A stretch of DNA of 64,000 bases from Cupriavidus sp. BIS7. GTDB taxonomy: Bacteria > Pseudomonadota > Gammaproteobacteria > Burkholderiales > Burkholderiaceae. The notes beneath the pieces are model-generated. The model saw only the letters and a program-made list of their open reading frames with translations. It ran no database searches and had not been told where the DNA came from. Each line of letters begins with the position of its first letter. Position 1 is the first letter of the stretch. Positions 43,256-54,185 of the stretch are shown here, piece by piece. The position numbers were made by a program, and so were the translations under genes. The stretch covers positions 62,001-126,000 of the forward strand of contig NZ_ALOU01000021.1 in the NCBI RefSeq assembly GCF_000292345.1, in the 5' to 3' direction.

Positions 43256-44737
43256 ATGCGTTCTACGCACCTGTTCCGGCCGGTAGTTGGCCTGCTATGG
43301 ATCATTGCCCTTGCCATACAGCAAGCCGCCGCCGCAATACCGCCTGCAGCGCCGGGGGGCGCCCCTGCGGCCGAGCGCCAACTCAGTCTCCCCAGCACCG
43401 CATGGCAGGGCGACTTCGATGCGATGCTGGCGCGGCACGAGCTTCGCGTGCTGGTGCCCTATAGCCGCACGCTCTATTTCAATGACAGGGGCCGCGAAGG
43501 CGGGCTGACCGTTGAACTCGTTCGTGACTTTGAGCGGTATGTCAACGCGACCTACGCGGACCGCCTGGGCAGCCGGCCGCTCACGGTGTATGTCATCCCC
43601 ACTACACGCGACCGGTTGCTCCCGAACCTGAACGCTGGTCTTGGCGATATCGCTGCCGGTAGTCTCACTGTCACCAGCGAGCGGTTGAAAGTGGTCGACT
43701 TTGCCGCGCCGCGCAACCTCACGCCGGTGCGAGAGCTGGTGGTGACCGGGCCGAAATCCCCTGCGCTAGCGACGCTGGACGACATGGCCGGCAAGACGGT
43801 GCACGTGCGGCGCTCGTCCAGCTACTACGAGAGCCTGATCGCACTCAACGCGCGCCTGAAGGCTCGCGGCAAGCTGCCGATGAAGGTCGTGCTGCTGCCC
43901 GACGCGCTCGAAGACGAGGATGCGCTGGAAATGCTCAACGTCGGCCTGCTGCAGATTCTGATTGTCGATGACTACAAAGCACACCTGTGGGCCGCGATAC
44001 TGCCGAACGTCAGGGTGCACGATGACCTCACTGTGCGAACTGGCGGCGAGATCGGCTGGGCAATTCGCAAGAACAGTCCGCAGTTGAAGGCTGTGCTCAC
44101 GGACTTCTATCGCAACTATGTCATAAGGCTGGACGTGGTCGAATCTCGCCTCCAGCAATACATGCGGCGCTTCACCCAGATCCACGACAGCAGCGAGGCG
44201 GACGGACTTAAGCGCTTTGCACTGACCCTCGCGATCTTTCGGAAATACGGCAAGCAGTATGATTTCGATCCGCTGATGCTCGCGGCGCAAGGCTACCAGG
44301 AGTCACGGCTTGATCAGCGCATGCGCAGCCGCATGGGCGCCATCGGCATCATGCAGATCTTGCCCGCAACGGGCAAGCAGTTGAACGTGGGTGACATCAA
44401 GGTGGCGGATGCCAACATCCACGCCGGTGCGAAATACATGGATCAACTGATGACCCAGCATTTCCCGGACGCCCACTTCAGCGCAGACGACCGCACGCTG
44501 TTCGCGTTCGCGAGCTATAACGCCGGCCCGTCGAACATTGCCAGAATGCGCACGGAGGCCGCTCGGCGTGGACTTGATCCGGACAAATGGTTCAACAATG
44601 TCGAGATTGTCGTCGCGGAGAAGATCGGCATGGAAACCACCATCTACGTGCGCAATATCTACAAGTACTACGTCTCGTATCGCTTGATGGCTGAGGCTGA
44701 GAGTGAGCGAGCCGGGGTAGAGCGAGAAGTGCGATAG
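43256..44737 (+). CDS. mltF: Membrane-bound lytic murein transglycosylase F
   Basis: The 493-residue protein has a signal or anchor (FRPVVGLLWIIALAIQQAAA), a periplasmic binding-protein-like domain (residues 55-300, RHELRVLVPYSRTLYFNDRG) and a C-terminal SLT domain (about 330-480). The SLT domain has the catalytic Glu in QGYQESRLDQ and the motifs GAIGIMQILPATG and FAFASYNAGP. It cleaves peptidoglycan glycan strands with 1,6-anhydro ends. The ATG at 43256 has AAGGGGG upstream; 50 in-frame codons before it lack coding character. No Lol-type lipobox is clear, so it is probably signal-anchored or soluble. Confidence 0.87.
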   Translation: MRSTHLFRPVVGLLWIIALAIQQAAAAIPPAAPGGAPAAERQLSLPSTAWQGDFDAMLARHELRVLVPYSRTLYFNDRGREGGLTVELVRDFERYVNATYADRLGSRPLTVYVIPTTRDRLLPNLNAGLGDIAAGSLTVTSERLKVVDFAAPRNLTPVRELVVTGPKSPALATLDDMAGKTVHVRRSSSYYESLIALNARLKARGKLPMKVVLLPDALEDEDALEMLNVGLLQILIVDDYKAHLWAAILPNVRVHDDLTVRTGGEIGWAIRKNSPQLKAVLTDFYRNYVIRLDVVESRLQQYMRRFTQIHDSSEADGLKRFALTLAIFRKYGKQYDFDPLMLAAQGYQESRLDQRMRSRMGAIGIMQILPATGKQLNVGDIKVADANIHAGAKYMDQLMTQHFPDAHFSADDRTLFAFASYNAGPSNIARMRTEAARRGLDPDKWFNNVEIVVAEKIGMETTIYVRNIYKYYVSYRLMAEAESERAGVEREVR

Positions 44738-45018
44738 AAAGGCGATGGCCGAGAGGCGCCGAGCAGGATGTGCGGCTGGTGGCTTCGGATACAGTGGCTG
44801 AGCCAGACTCCCCGGATGGACACGCCTGGCGGATCTTGTGACATGCGGAGGGAGTGCCAAGGTTTTTTGTAAGCTATTGATTTATAATGACATTTTTGTT
44901 GATTGTTCGCTGCGCCGGTCGCATGTGAGTGCAGCGTTAAGTGAACAAAGTTCAACGTTGAGTGAATCTCGACACCAGATAGGCTGCCCCCCGGGAAAAC
45001 CCCCATTCAGTCGTCGTC
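44738..45018. other. Gap upstream of groES with paired direct repeats
   Basis: The 280 bp between mltF and the groES promoter are relatively AT-rich around 44860-44905 and hold no gene. The direct repeats CGTTAAGTGAA (44935-44945) and CGTTGAGTGAA (44956-44966) are 21 bp apart, about two helical turns, and include an inverted TGAAC-AAA-GTTCA. They could be a second regulatory site above the CIRCE-controlled promoter. Confidence 0.5.
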
Positions 45019-45047
45019 TTGAAAACGAAATACCCCGTCCCTATAAT
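45019..45047 (+). promoter_or_regulatory. Sigma-70 promoter of groESL
   Basis: TTGAAA (45019-45024) and a perfect TATAAT (45042-45047) with 17-bp spacing. The -10 box shares its last base with the CIRCE element, so HrcA binding would block it directly. Confidence 0.85.
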
Positions 45048-45073
45048 TAGCACTCGCTGGGGGAGAGTGCTAA
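45047..45073 (+). promoter_or_regulatory. CIRCE element (HrcA operator)
   Basis: TTAGCACTC-N9-GAGTGCTAA, a perfect consensus CIRCE inverted repeat, 116 bp before the groES start. It shows that HrcA repression controls heat-shock induction of groESL here; hrcA itself is not in the window. Confidence 0.95.
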
Positions 45074-45189
45074 CAGCACCAACAGCCTCCCCCGCGGTAC
45101 CCAAAACTGCTGTACCCGACCTTGATGGCCGTCATTTCCGGACGGCCATTTTGTGAATCAAAACTCACTTTTTGTATTTAGGAGTCCGT

Positions 45190-45480
45190 ATGAACCTGCG
45201 TCCTCTGCACGACCGTGTGATCGTGAAGCGTCTGGACAACGAAACCAAGACCGCGTCCGGCATCGTGATTCCCGACAATGCTGCCGAGAAGCCCGATCAA
45301 GGCGAAGTGCTCGCCATTGGCCCCGGCAAGAAGGATGACAAGGGCAACAACATCGCCCTCGACGTCAAGGTGGGTGACCGCGTGCTGTTCGGCAAGTACG
45401 CCGGCCAGGGCGTGAAGGTGGATGGCCAGGAACTGCTGGTCATGCGCGAAGAAGACATCATGGCTGTCGTCAACAAGTAA
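45190..45480 (+). CDS. groES: Co-chaperonin GroES
   Basis: The 96-residue protein has the GroES fold with [11 protein letters not shown] at the start, the mobile loop [20 protein letters not shown], and [20 protein letters not shown] at the end. Seven copies cap the GroEL ring. The ATG at 45190 is preferred to an in-frame ATG 18 bp upstream because it gives the family length and has AGGAG near it. It is the first gene of the CIRCE-controlled operon, 82 bp before groEL. Confidence 0.98.
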
Positions 45481-45520
45481 TCGACGCGCCCAACGTACCC
45501 AATTCCTGATCGTCCCCTGA

Positions 45521-47206
<1,686 letters not shown>

Positions 47207-47242
47207 ATCACGCCGGACTGCTGAGCCAATCAGCCTGTCTGT

Positions 47243-47280
47243 AAAAAACCCCCGAGGGTGCAAGCCCTCGGGGGTTTTTG
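47243..47280 (+). terminator. Rho-independent terminator of groESL
   Basis: The stem AACCCCCGAGGG / CCCTCGGGGGTT with a short loop is followed by a T run (ttttttgttttt). The A run before the stem makes it usable in both directions. Confidence 0.92.
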
Positions 47281-47314
47281 TTTTTGGGCGATGGAGTCTG
47301 GTTATTGGTTGTTT

Positions 47315-47441
47315 GCTCCCCTCTCCCACGTTGTGGGAGAGGGGTTGGGGGAGAGGGCGTTGAGGTTCAAATTGCGACTTGTCGCGAATTCAACCGCTCG
47401 CCCTCTCCCCCGCCCCCTCTCCCGCTTGCGGGAGAGGGGAG
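47315..47441. repeat. REP-like full inverted-pair element
   Basis: Arms CTCCCCTCTCCCACGTTGTG and CCCCTCTCCCGCTTGCGGG flank the centre TTGAGGTTCAAATTGCGAC. Arms and centre match the 22738 copy in order and spacing while loop sequences differ, with several compensating changes. It lies in the convergent gap between groEL and a metallophosphoesterase gene. Confidence 0.8.
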
Positions 47442-47461
47442 AAAGAACCGGCGTCAGCCAA

Positions 47462-48250
47462 TCACACCTCCACGACCTTGCCCCAGTCGAACACCAGATT
47501 CTCCGGCACGCCGGTACGCCGCGAGATGTAACCGCGCGGGTTGCACACCACGCGCGAATCGTCGATCCAGTAGTCGAAGCTCGTATGCGTATGGCCGTGG
47601 ACCCACAGGTCGGCCTGCGCGACGAGATCGGGCCTGCGCGAGATGAAGCCGGCCGAGACAATGTCATGCGCGTAGCGCGCGTCCAGGCTGCCAAGGTCGG
47701 GGCCATGATGGGTGACGACCACGGTCTTGCCGTCGAACGGTTGCGCCAATGCATCCGTCAGCCACGCGGTGGCCGTGCGATGCAGCGCGAGCGCGTCGGC
47801 AGGCGTGAACAGGCGATGCTGCCCGTGGCCATCGGCGGTGGCAATCAGCCGATGATCGACCATCACGCGCGAGCAGGCCTCCATCGCCTCGTCGATGCGG
47901 TTGGCGCCATACAGGCAGTAGTCGCTCCACCACGTGGTGCCAATCACGCGCACGCGCTGGCCATCGGCATCCTCGAAGTCGGCCACGGCATTGTTGAGCA
48001 GCGTCACGTTGGGCCATTGCTCGGCCGCGTCGATCATCTGCCGGTCGACCGTATCGAACGTGCTTTCGTAGTACTCGTGATTGCCGGGTACGTAGATCAC
48101 GGGGCCATCGAACACGCGCGCCGCCCAGTCCAGGCCGTCGCGGCCATTGGCGATGTCGCCGGCCAGGATCGTCAGGTCCGCGGCGCAGGCCGGCACGGCC
48201 TCGGGCATGTTGTGTTCGATATGCAGATCGCTCAGGATGCGGAGTTTCAT
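47462..48250 (-). CDS. Calcineurin-like metallophosphoesterase (cytoplasmic)
   Basis: The 262-residue protein has the complete metal site: LSDLHIEH (D-x-H), LAGDIANG (GD), VPGNHEYY (GNHE), VTHHGPDL and VHGHTHTS (GHTH). There is no signal peptide. Length and order fit the YPTC/ICC-like cytoplasmic group whose substrates are often unknown. It converges on groEL, with the REP-like pair between them. It is unrelated in sequence to the exported enzyme at 10210. Confidence 0.87.
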   Translation of the reverse strand: MKLRILSDLHIEHNMPEAVPACAADLTILAGDIANGRDGLDWAARVFDGPVIYVPGNHEYYESTFDTVDRQMIDAAEQWPNVTLLNNAVADFEDADGQRVRVIGTTWWSDYCLYGANRIDEAMEACSRVMVDHRLIATADGHGQHRLFTPADALALHRTATAWLTDALAQPFDGKTVVVTHHGPDLGSLDARYAHDIVSAGFISRRPDLVAQADLWVHGHTHTSFDYWIDDSRVVCNPRGYISRRTGVPENLVFDWGKVVEV

Positions 48251-48370
48251 GGGCCTGATTCCTGACAGCCGTGTGGGAGGGATTTATCTCCATGCATTCT
48301 TAAGAAGACTTGGGCGATGGTCAAGCAGCGAGTCCGCTCGCGATGAAATGCTGGCGCCCCAAGCAGAAAA

Positions 48371-48417
48371 GCCCGGACCAAGTCCGGGCAAGACTGTCCA
48401 CCTGGTGTTGCACCAGG
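48371..48417 (-). terminator. Terminator hairpins at the end of the Tad operon
   Basis: Read on the minus strand, CCTGGTG-caa-CACCAGG is followed by GCCCGGAC-ttg-GTCCGGGC and then TTTTCTGCTT. The second hairpin with its T run is a rho-independent terminator 50-95 bp after the tadC stop. Confidence 0.75.
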
Positions 48418-48466
48418 GCCAGACAGCCGGGGGAACCGCAAAGGCAATGTGCCGTTGGAGGTGGTG

Positions 48467-49441
48467 TTAGTTGCCGCCTGTCATGGTCGGCAGCAGCACC
48501 CTGTAGATCTGGATGAATGCCGGCCCCAGCAGCACCAGCAGAAGCGAGGGGAAGATTGTGAAAATCAGCGGAAAGAGCAGCTTCAGCGCGATCTTTGCCG
48601 CCTGTTCCTCGGCGCGCATGCGACGTTTGGTGCGCAGCATGTCGGATAGCACGCGCAACGACTCGCCAAGGCTTGTACCAAACCTGTCCGCCTGGATCAG
48701 CATGGACGCGAACTTGTCGACGTCTTCCACGCCCGTGCGCAGCGACAGGTTGCTCAGCGCCTTCTCCTTCGAGAATCCCGAGCGCAGCTCCAGCAGCATC
48801 AGCTGCAGCTCATCGGCCAGGACGGGGCAGCGCAACGCGAGTTCGTCGGACACGCGCATCAGTGCGGCGTCGAGCCCGAGGCCGGCTTCCACGCAAACCG
48901 TCAGCAAGTCGATGACGTCGGGGAACTCCTCGAACACCGTTCGCTGGCGTTGCTTCACTTTGCGGGACAGCACGAGGTTGGGGGCGTAATAGCCGATGGC
49001 CGCCAGCACCGCCAGCAACGCAAACATCGCGCTCTGCTGCTGAAAGGCCGGGGTACTGGCCGTCGCAACCAGTCCCACCATCGGCAGCGCCACCGCAAGC
49101 ACCGTCTTTGCAGCGAAGTACAGCGGGGCGGCGCTTGCGCTTCGCCATCCCGCGTTCATGAAGCGCACGCGAAGTTGCGAATTTTCCCAACCTTCCTTGG
49201 GCAGCGAGAGCCGCGAGACAGGCTGCGCCCACCGCACGAGCTTCTCGATCAACGCTTGCTGTTGCCCGGAATCGCCCGCAAAGCCGCCGCCGGTTTCGCT
49301 GGCGATCTGCTCCATCCTGCCACGCATGCGGTCCGGCGAGAATACGTAAAGCACGCCGAGTACCGTGCCGAACGCCGCAACAAAGACCAGCGCCAGCACG
49401 ATCAACTGTTCGGCCTGAAACCCCTGCATGATGTCTTGCAT
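48467..49441 (-). CDS. tadC: Tad pilus inner-membrane platform protein TadC
   Basis: The 324-residue protein has the type II/IV secretion F-domain (residues 150-300, EEFPDVIDLLTVCVEAGLGL and LSDMLRTKRRMRAEEQAAKI) between two pairs of membrane helices, as in TadC/GspF. It pairs with TadB as the platform on which TadA acts. The ATG at 49441 has a GGGGGAG site upstream; 11 extra in-frame codons are possible. It is the last gene of the Tad operon, followed by a terminator. Confidence 0.9.
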   Translation of the reverse strand: MQDIMQGFQAEQLIVLALVFVAAFGTVLGVLYVFSPDRMRGRMEQIASETGGGFAGDSGQQQALIEKLVRWAQPVSRLSLPKEGWENSQLRVRFMNAGWRSASAAPLYFAAKTVLAVALPMVGLVATASTPAFQQQSAMFALLAVLAAIGYYAPNLVLSRKVKQRQRTVFEEFPDVIDLLTVCVEAGLGLDAALMRVSDELALRCPVLADELQLMLLELRSGFSKEKALSNLSLRTGVEDVDKFASMLIQADRFGTSLGESLRVLSDMLRTKRRMRAEEQAAKIALKLLFPLIFTIFPSLLLVLLGPAFIQIYRVLLPTMTGGN

Positions 49442-49498
49442 GATCGACTCCCCCTCAGGATGTCCACTGCCCAAGCCTGCTTGTTGTTATTGGCTTCT

Positions 49499-50476
49499 TC
49501 ATACCCGGATACGGATGATCTTGCGCATCCAGAACACGCCGGAGATCATCGACACCAATGCGCCGCCGACCATCTTCCATCCGAGCGGATCCTCCCACAG
49601 CACCTTCATGAAGCCCGGATTGACGATCAGGATCAGGCCCGCCGTGCCAAACGGAAGCAGCCCGAGAATCCACGCGGAGAGCTTTCCTTCCGCCGACAAC
49701 ACGCGAATCTTGTCGAAGAGCTTCAGCCGCTCGCGCACCATCGTCGCAATGGTGTCGAGGATCTCGGCGAGATTGCCGCCACTCTCGCGCTGGATCAGCA
49801 CCGCGATGACGAAGTAGCGAAGGTCGCCCACCGGCACGCGAATGGCGAGGTTGGTCATGGCCTCATCAAGCGCAACGCCGTAGTTGATCTCTTCGAATGT
49901 GGTGCGGAACTCTGGCCCCAGGGGCGCCTTCATCTCCTGGCCAACCATTCCCAGTGCACCGGCAAACGCGTGCCCGGCGCGCAGTGCGCGGCTGATCATG
50001 TCCACGGCATCAGGCAGTTGCACTTCCATCTGCTTGAGCCGCTTGGTGCGCAACCGCATGACGTGCAGGAAGGGCAGGATCCAGACGAATGCCGCTCCCC
50101 CCAGCATCACGACCAGCGGAACGGGTACCAGTGGAATCAGCGCCACCGTGCATAGCACCACCAGTCCGCAGAAGCCGAACAACTGTGCCACGGACCACGT
50201 GCTGCCGGACTGCTCCAGCCAACGGTCCAGTCCGGCAATGCGCGGCACGCTCATCAACCAGCGCTGCATGCGTGGCGAATCGCTGAGCAGACGCTTCTTG
50301 AGAATGGACAGGCGTTCGGCACTGACATGCCCGCCCGCCGAGAGCGCCCTCAGGCGCGCTTCGATGCGTTTGGCTGCTGGGCCGTGGGCGTTGTTCCACC
50401 ACAGGTAGACGGCTTCGACACCGAGCACCACGGCCACGAACAGCAGGATGCCGAAGGCATAAAAGATCGTGCTCAT
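49499..50476 (-). CDS. tadB: Tad pilus inner-membrane platform protein TadB
   Basis: The 325-residue protein has two N-terminal helices (FYAFGILLFVAVVLGVEAVY; LFGFCGLVVLCTVALIPLVP), the F-domain (QLPDAVDMISRALRAGHAFA, VLIQRESGGNLAEILDTIA) and two C-terminal helices. It is the partner of TadC in the membrane platform of the Flp pilus. It lies 42 bp after tadA and 57 bp before tadC. Confidence 0.92.
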   Translation of the reverse strand: MSTIFYAFGILLFVAVVLGVEAVYLWWNNAHGPAAKRIEARLRALSAGGHVSAERLSILKKRLLSDSPRMQRWLMSVPRIAGLDRWLEQSGSTWSVAQLFGFCGLVVLCTVALIPLVPVPLVVMLGGAAFVWILPFLHVMRLRTKRLKQMEVQLPDAVDMISRALRAGHAFAGALGMVGQEMKAPLGPEFRTTFEEINYGVALDEAMTNLAIRVPVGDLRYFVIAVLIQRESGGNLAEILDTIATMVRERLKLFDKIRVLSAEGKLSAWILGLLPFGTAGLILIVNPGFMKVLWEDPLGWKMVGGALVSMISGVFWMRKIIRIRV

Positions 50477-50518
50477 GTGCTACCCCCCGGAGATGTTCTG
50501 GTTGATCAGTGCATCGGC

Positions 50519-51889
50519 TCAGACTTCAAAGCGCCGTGCAGGGTCATAGGTTTCGTCTGGCAGCCCGACGCCGAATACGCGCAGCCGCTCGGCGAACTTC
50601 GGATACACGCCGGTGGCCCTGAAGTGGCCGCGGACGGTGCCATCCTCGGCTACGCCAGTACGCTGGAAGGTGAAGATTTCCTGCGTATTGATGACGTCGC
50701 CCTCCATGCCGGTGATCTCCTGGATGCTGATGATCTTGCGCCGTCCGTCAGTCAGGCGGGCGGCCTGCACGACGACGGTGATCGCCGAAGCGATCTGCTG
50801 CCGCATGGCCTTGGCTGGCATGGACAGGCCCGCCATGCTGACCATGTTTTCGAGCCGCGTCAGCGCATCGCGCGGCGTGTTCGCGTGGATGGTCGTCAGC
50901 GAGCCTTCGTGGCCGGTGTTCATGGCGTTGAGCATGTCCAGCGCCTCGCCGCCACGGATTTCGCCGAGGATGATGCGGTCCGGGCGCATCCGCAACGCAT
51001 TGCGTACCAGCGCGCGCTGCGTGATCTCACCCTTGCCCTCGATGTTGGGCGGCCGCGTTTCCAGGCGCAGTACGTGGGGCTGGCGCAGTTGCAGTTCAGC
51101 GGCATCCTCGATGGTCACCACGCGCTCGTCCTCCGGGATGAAACCCGACAGGATGTTCAGAAGCGTGGTCTTGCCGCTACCCGTGCCGCCCGAGACCAGG
51201 ACGTTCACCTTCGCATGTGCCAGCGCCTGCAGCAGTTGCGCCATCGGTTGCGTCAGGCTCTTCAACTGCACCAGGTCGGCCACCTGCAGCGGAGTCACCG
51301 CGAAGCGCCGAATCGACAGCAGCGGTCCGTCGATGGCCGAGGGTGGGATGATCGCGTTGACGCGCGATCCGTCCGGCAGGCGGGCATCGACCATGGGGCT
51401 GGTCTCGTCGATGCGGCGCCCCACGCGCGACACGATCTTCTCGATGACCTTCATCAGATGCGCATCGTCGTAGAACACCACGTCCGTCAGTTCGAGCTTG
51501 CCGCGCCGCTCCACATAGGTCTGCCGTGCCGTGTTGACCAGGATGTCAGAGACCGTCGGATCCTTCAGCAGCGGTTCCAGTGGCCCGAATCCGAACATCT
51601 CGTCATAAATCTCCACGGTGAGCTGCCGGCGCTCGTTGTCGTTGAGCAGTACCTTCTGTTCGTCGATGATCAGGTTCACCAGCGCGGTAATCTCCTGGCG
51701 CACCTGCTCCTGCGGGAAGTGCGCCAGACGCTCCAGTTCCACGCGGTCCAGCACGGTTTCGTGCACGTCGCGCTTGAGCGCGTGGTAGCCCGGCGACGTT
51801 GTGTTCGTCGACATGGCGAAGTGGATGGCGGCATGGCCATTGGCCGTGTATGGCGCCCCGGCACTGGCGAGCTGTTCGCGGATTGACAT
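50519..51889 (-). CDS. tadA: Tad pilus assembly ATPase TadA (CpaF)
   Basis: The 456-residue ATPase has an N-terminal domain, then the secretion-ATPase core: Walker A GGTGSGKT (234-241), an Asp box and Walker B ([19 protein letters not shown]) and the His box ([20 protein letters not shown]). It powers both extension and retraction of the Flp pilus in related bacteria. It lies between tadZ (52 bp) and tadB in the operon. Confidence 0.95.
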   Translation of the reverse strand: MSIREQLASAGAPYTANGHAAIHFAMSTNTTSPGYHALKRDVHETVLDRVELERLAHFPQEQVRQEITALVNLIIDEQKVLLNDNERRQLTVEIYDEMFGFGPLEPLLKDPTVSDILVNTARQTYVERRGKLELTDVVFYDDAHLMKVIEKIVSRVGRRIDETSPMVDARLPDGSRVNAIIPPSAIDGPLLSIRRFAVTPLQVADLVQLKSLTQPMAQLLQALAHAKVNVLVSGGTGSGKTTLLNILSGFIPEDERVVTIEDAAELQLRQPHVLRLETRPPNIEGKGEITQRALVRNALRMRPDRIILGEIRGGEALDMLNAMNTGHEGSLTTIHANTPRDALTRLENMVSMAGLSMPAKAMRQQIASAITVVVQAARLTDGRRKIISIQEITGMEGDVINTQEIFTFQRTGVAEDGTVRGHFRATGVYPKFAERLRVFGVGLPDETYDPARRFEV

Positions 51890-51941
51890 GATGGGCTCCT
51901 TGCTAGATGTGTTCGGTTCAGGCGGTCAGGATCTGGCTGAC

Positions 51942-53135
51942 TCAGGTGCTCCTGGCGCGCAGCATCAGCTTGCGCAAGGGGGATACGCTTTCCTGTCGGC
52001 TGCGCCGCTCGGCTTCCTGCGCGGGGGACAGGTGCATGGCCATGGCCTGCAGCGCGCGAGTGATGCCGCTGCGTTTGCTCAGCTTTGCAACGGGCTCGCC
52101 ATGGCTCACGGCTTCATCCACCACCGACGGGTCGTCTGGCAGGGCGAATGCCACCTTGATGCCAAGAATGTCTTCCATCGTGGCGCGCGGCACTTCGTTC
52201 TTGCGGCCCACGCGGTTGAGTACCACGCGGATCTTGTCTTCGGGGTAATGCAGTGCGCGCAGGATGTCGATGAGCCGCCGGCCGGGACGGCCAAAGGCAA
52301 TGCTTGGTTCGGCCACCACGCAGATGCGGTCGCTGTGGTCCAGGATGCCAATCGATAGCGGATCGATGCTCTGCCCGATATCGAAGATCACATAGTCGTA
52401 GTTCGGCTGCATGACCGACAGGATCCACTCGAGCTTTTCCTTCTGGATCTGGCTGGCCTTCACCGGATCGGAGGCGCCCGCGAGCATGTCGAATCCGTTG
52501 TCAACATGTATGAGGCAGGCCTCCAGAAAGGCCGCGTCCATGCGGTCGATCTGGCTGCAGATTTCCGGCAGCGTGCTCGGTGGCGCCTGATCGGTCACGA
52601 TGTGCGTGAGGTCTCCAAAGTGCCGGTTCAGGTCCACCACTAGCACGCGCTTGCCGAGGTGACGCGCCAGGGCATCCCCAAGATTCGCGGCGACGAAGCT
52701 GGTACCCGCGCCGCCCTTGCACGAGATAATCGAGATGACCTGCGCCACTTCATGCGTGCGCGGAACATGCGTCGCTTCCACCCGCTTCAGTGCCTCGGCA
52801 AGCTGTGCCTTGTCCGGCGGCCATGAAAGCACGTCGCAGACGCCGGCGCGAATCGCCTTGAGCAACACGCTGGAATCCTGGGACTGCGTGATCAGGATGC
52901 AGGGCAGTTCCGGATGTTGCTGGCGCAGTGTTTCCACCGCGAACATCTGCGCGGGCCCGATATCCGACAGTTCGAGGATCAGCAGGTCGGCCAAGCGCAG
53001 CCGGCTTGCCTGGAGTGGCAATCGCGCCAGTCCTTCCTGCAGCGACATGGTCTGGAAGTTGCCGGCGGCAGCGGTGAGCCGGTTGATCTCCGCCAGCCGT
53101 TCGGCGTCATCGGATGCGATCAGGATCTTCAGCAT
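51942..53135 (-). CDS. tadZ: Tad pilus localisation protein TadZ (CpaE-like)
   Basis: The 397-residue protein has an N-terminal receiver-like domain (residues 1-120, MLKILIASDDAERLAEINR, without the full set of phospho-receiver residues) and a ParA/MinD ATPase domain. The latter has the deviant Walker A CKGGAGTSFVAANLG, then VVDLNRHFGDL. It marks the pole or site of pilus assembly. The ATG at 53135 is preferred because the receiver strand begins there. It sits between the TadE-like genes and tadA. Confidence 0.9.
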   Translation of the reverse strand: MLKILIASDDAERLAEINRLTAAAGNFQTMSLQEGLARLPLQASRLRLADLLILELSDIGPAQMFAVETLRQQHPELPCILITQSQDSSVLLKAIRAGVCDVLSWPPDKAQLAEALKRVEATHVPRTHEVAQVISIISCKGGAGTSFVAANLGDALARHLGKRVLVVDLNRHFGDLTHIVTDQAPPSTLPEICSQIDRMDAAFLEACLIHVDNGFDMLAGASDPVKASQIQKEKLEWILSVMQPNYDYVIFDIGQSIDPLSIGILDHSDRICVVAEPSIAFGRPGRRLIDILRALHYPEDKIRVVLNRVGRKNEVPRATMEDILGIKVAFALPDDPSVVDEAVSHGEPVAKLSKRSGITRALQAMAMHLSPAQEAERRSRQESVSPLRKLMLRARST

Positions 53136-53184
53136 GGTGTCCTCGCGATGTTCGGGGCGGATGGGAAGGATGGGTCGTGACGCA

Positions 53185-53643
53185 TCAGCTGCATACCGCA
53201 CCGCCGGTCGATGTCTGCATGCTTTCGCGCGTCATGGTGGTCGTGAAGGGCGGCATGCCGATCCGCAGCCGCATCACCGGAATCACGGTTGCAATGGTGA
53301 CGTTGGTCACGCTGACGGTGACGGTCTGGCAGGTGGCGCGCGCGGTGGCAGTGTCGATGTCGCAGCCGGTAGGCAAGTAGGACACGCTGATGTTCGAATC
53401 CTGCAGCAGCGGCAGCAGGTTTTCCATCCTGGACTTGATGACGGCGGAGTCCGAGTCGCAGACCACGGCTGTCCGCGCGGCCAGGCGCGTCACCTCGGCA
53501 GCGGTGTTCCAGTAGAACAGCACGCGCGAAAATTCGACGATGCCGATCAGCAGCGTAAAGAACACGCCGGCAATGAGGGCGAACTCCACCGCGGCGACGC
53601 CGCGCTGACGGGCGAAACGGAGGGGAAGGGCGCAGTGTTTCAT
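53185..53643 (-). CDS. TadE/TadF-like pseudopilin
   Basis: The 152-residue protein has the TadE signature RQRGVAAVEFALIAGVFFTL, a prepilin-peptidase-type site (after G, followed by VAAVEF) and one hydrophobic helix. A short periplasmic part with Cys pairs follows. It starts in the stop of the upstream tadE (ATGA overlap). By position it may be TadF, the second minor pseudopilin. Confidence 0.82.
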   Translation of the reverse strand: MKHCALPLRFARQRGVAAVEFALIAGVFFTLLIGIVEFSRVLFYWNTAAEVTRLAARTAVVCDSDSAVIKSRMENLLPLLQDSNISVSYLPTGCDIDTATARATCQTVTVSVTNVTIATVIPVMRLRIGMPPFTTTMTRESMQTSTGGAVCS

Positions 53644-54176
53644 AGCACTTGCCTCATGACGGTGGTGATGTCGCCGAACGTCAGGCCAGATACGTTGATG
53701 AACGATTGCACTGGCGAATAGACGAAGCCACTGATCTTGACGGCGACCAGGTTGATGGTGCCTGCGGGCGAACCGGTGCCTGCCGGGTTGTCGTAGGTCG
53801 AAACGTTGCTGAAGGCCTGGCCGGGGCAATTGTTTGCTCCATTGACGCGATCGCAGATGATGACCATGGCGGTAGTCAGCCCGGGTACCAGCGGTTGACC
53901 GGAGCAGGCGGTGTTGCCGTAGGCCGCGAGACACTGGGTGGCTGCCATGGGGTATGCGACGTCATCCGGTGAGTACTGCGACAGATACCGTGCAGCCGAA
54001 CGCGTGGCTTTGGTCAGCGTGTCGTACTGGTAGATCGCGCGTCCGAACTCGGCCACGCCGCAAGCCATCAGTAGCAACGGCACCAGCATGATGCCGAACT
54101 CGACCGCGGCAACGCCACGCTGGCGCTTGTTGATGTGCCTGGTGGCGTGACTGTGGAGGTTTATCAGCCGCTTCAT
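53640..54176 (-). CDS. tadE: TadE-like pseudopilin
   Basis: The 178-residue protein has KRQRGVAAVEFGIMLVPLLL (TadE motif and cut site) followed by YDTLTKATRSAARYLSQYS and a C-terminal part with two disulfide-like Cys pairs (TQCLAAYGNTACSG; ICDRVNGANNCPG). TadE is processed by TadV and primes the pilus. It lies 9 bp after tadG and overlaps the next pseudopilin gene by 4 bp. Confidence 0.85.
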   Translation of the reverse strand: MKRLINLHSHATRHINKRQRGVAAVEFGIMLVPLLLMACGVAEFGRAIYQYDTLTKATRSAARYLSQYSPDDVAYPMAATQCLAAYGNTACSGQPLVPGLTTAMVIICDRVNGANNCPGQAFSNVSTYDNPAGTGSPAGTINLVAVKISGFVYSPVQSFINVSGLTFGDITTVMRQVL

Positions 54177-54185
54177 GGTTGACTC

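Noticed and set aside
44870..44905. An AT-rich stretch with a TATAATG-like sequence before groES that might be another promoter
   Set aside because: No matching -35 box at normal spacing, while the TTGAAA/TATAAT pair at 45019-45047 is complete and overlaps CIRCE.
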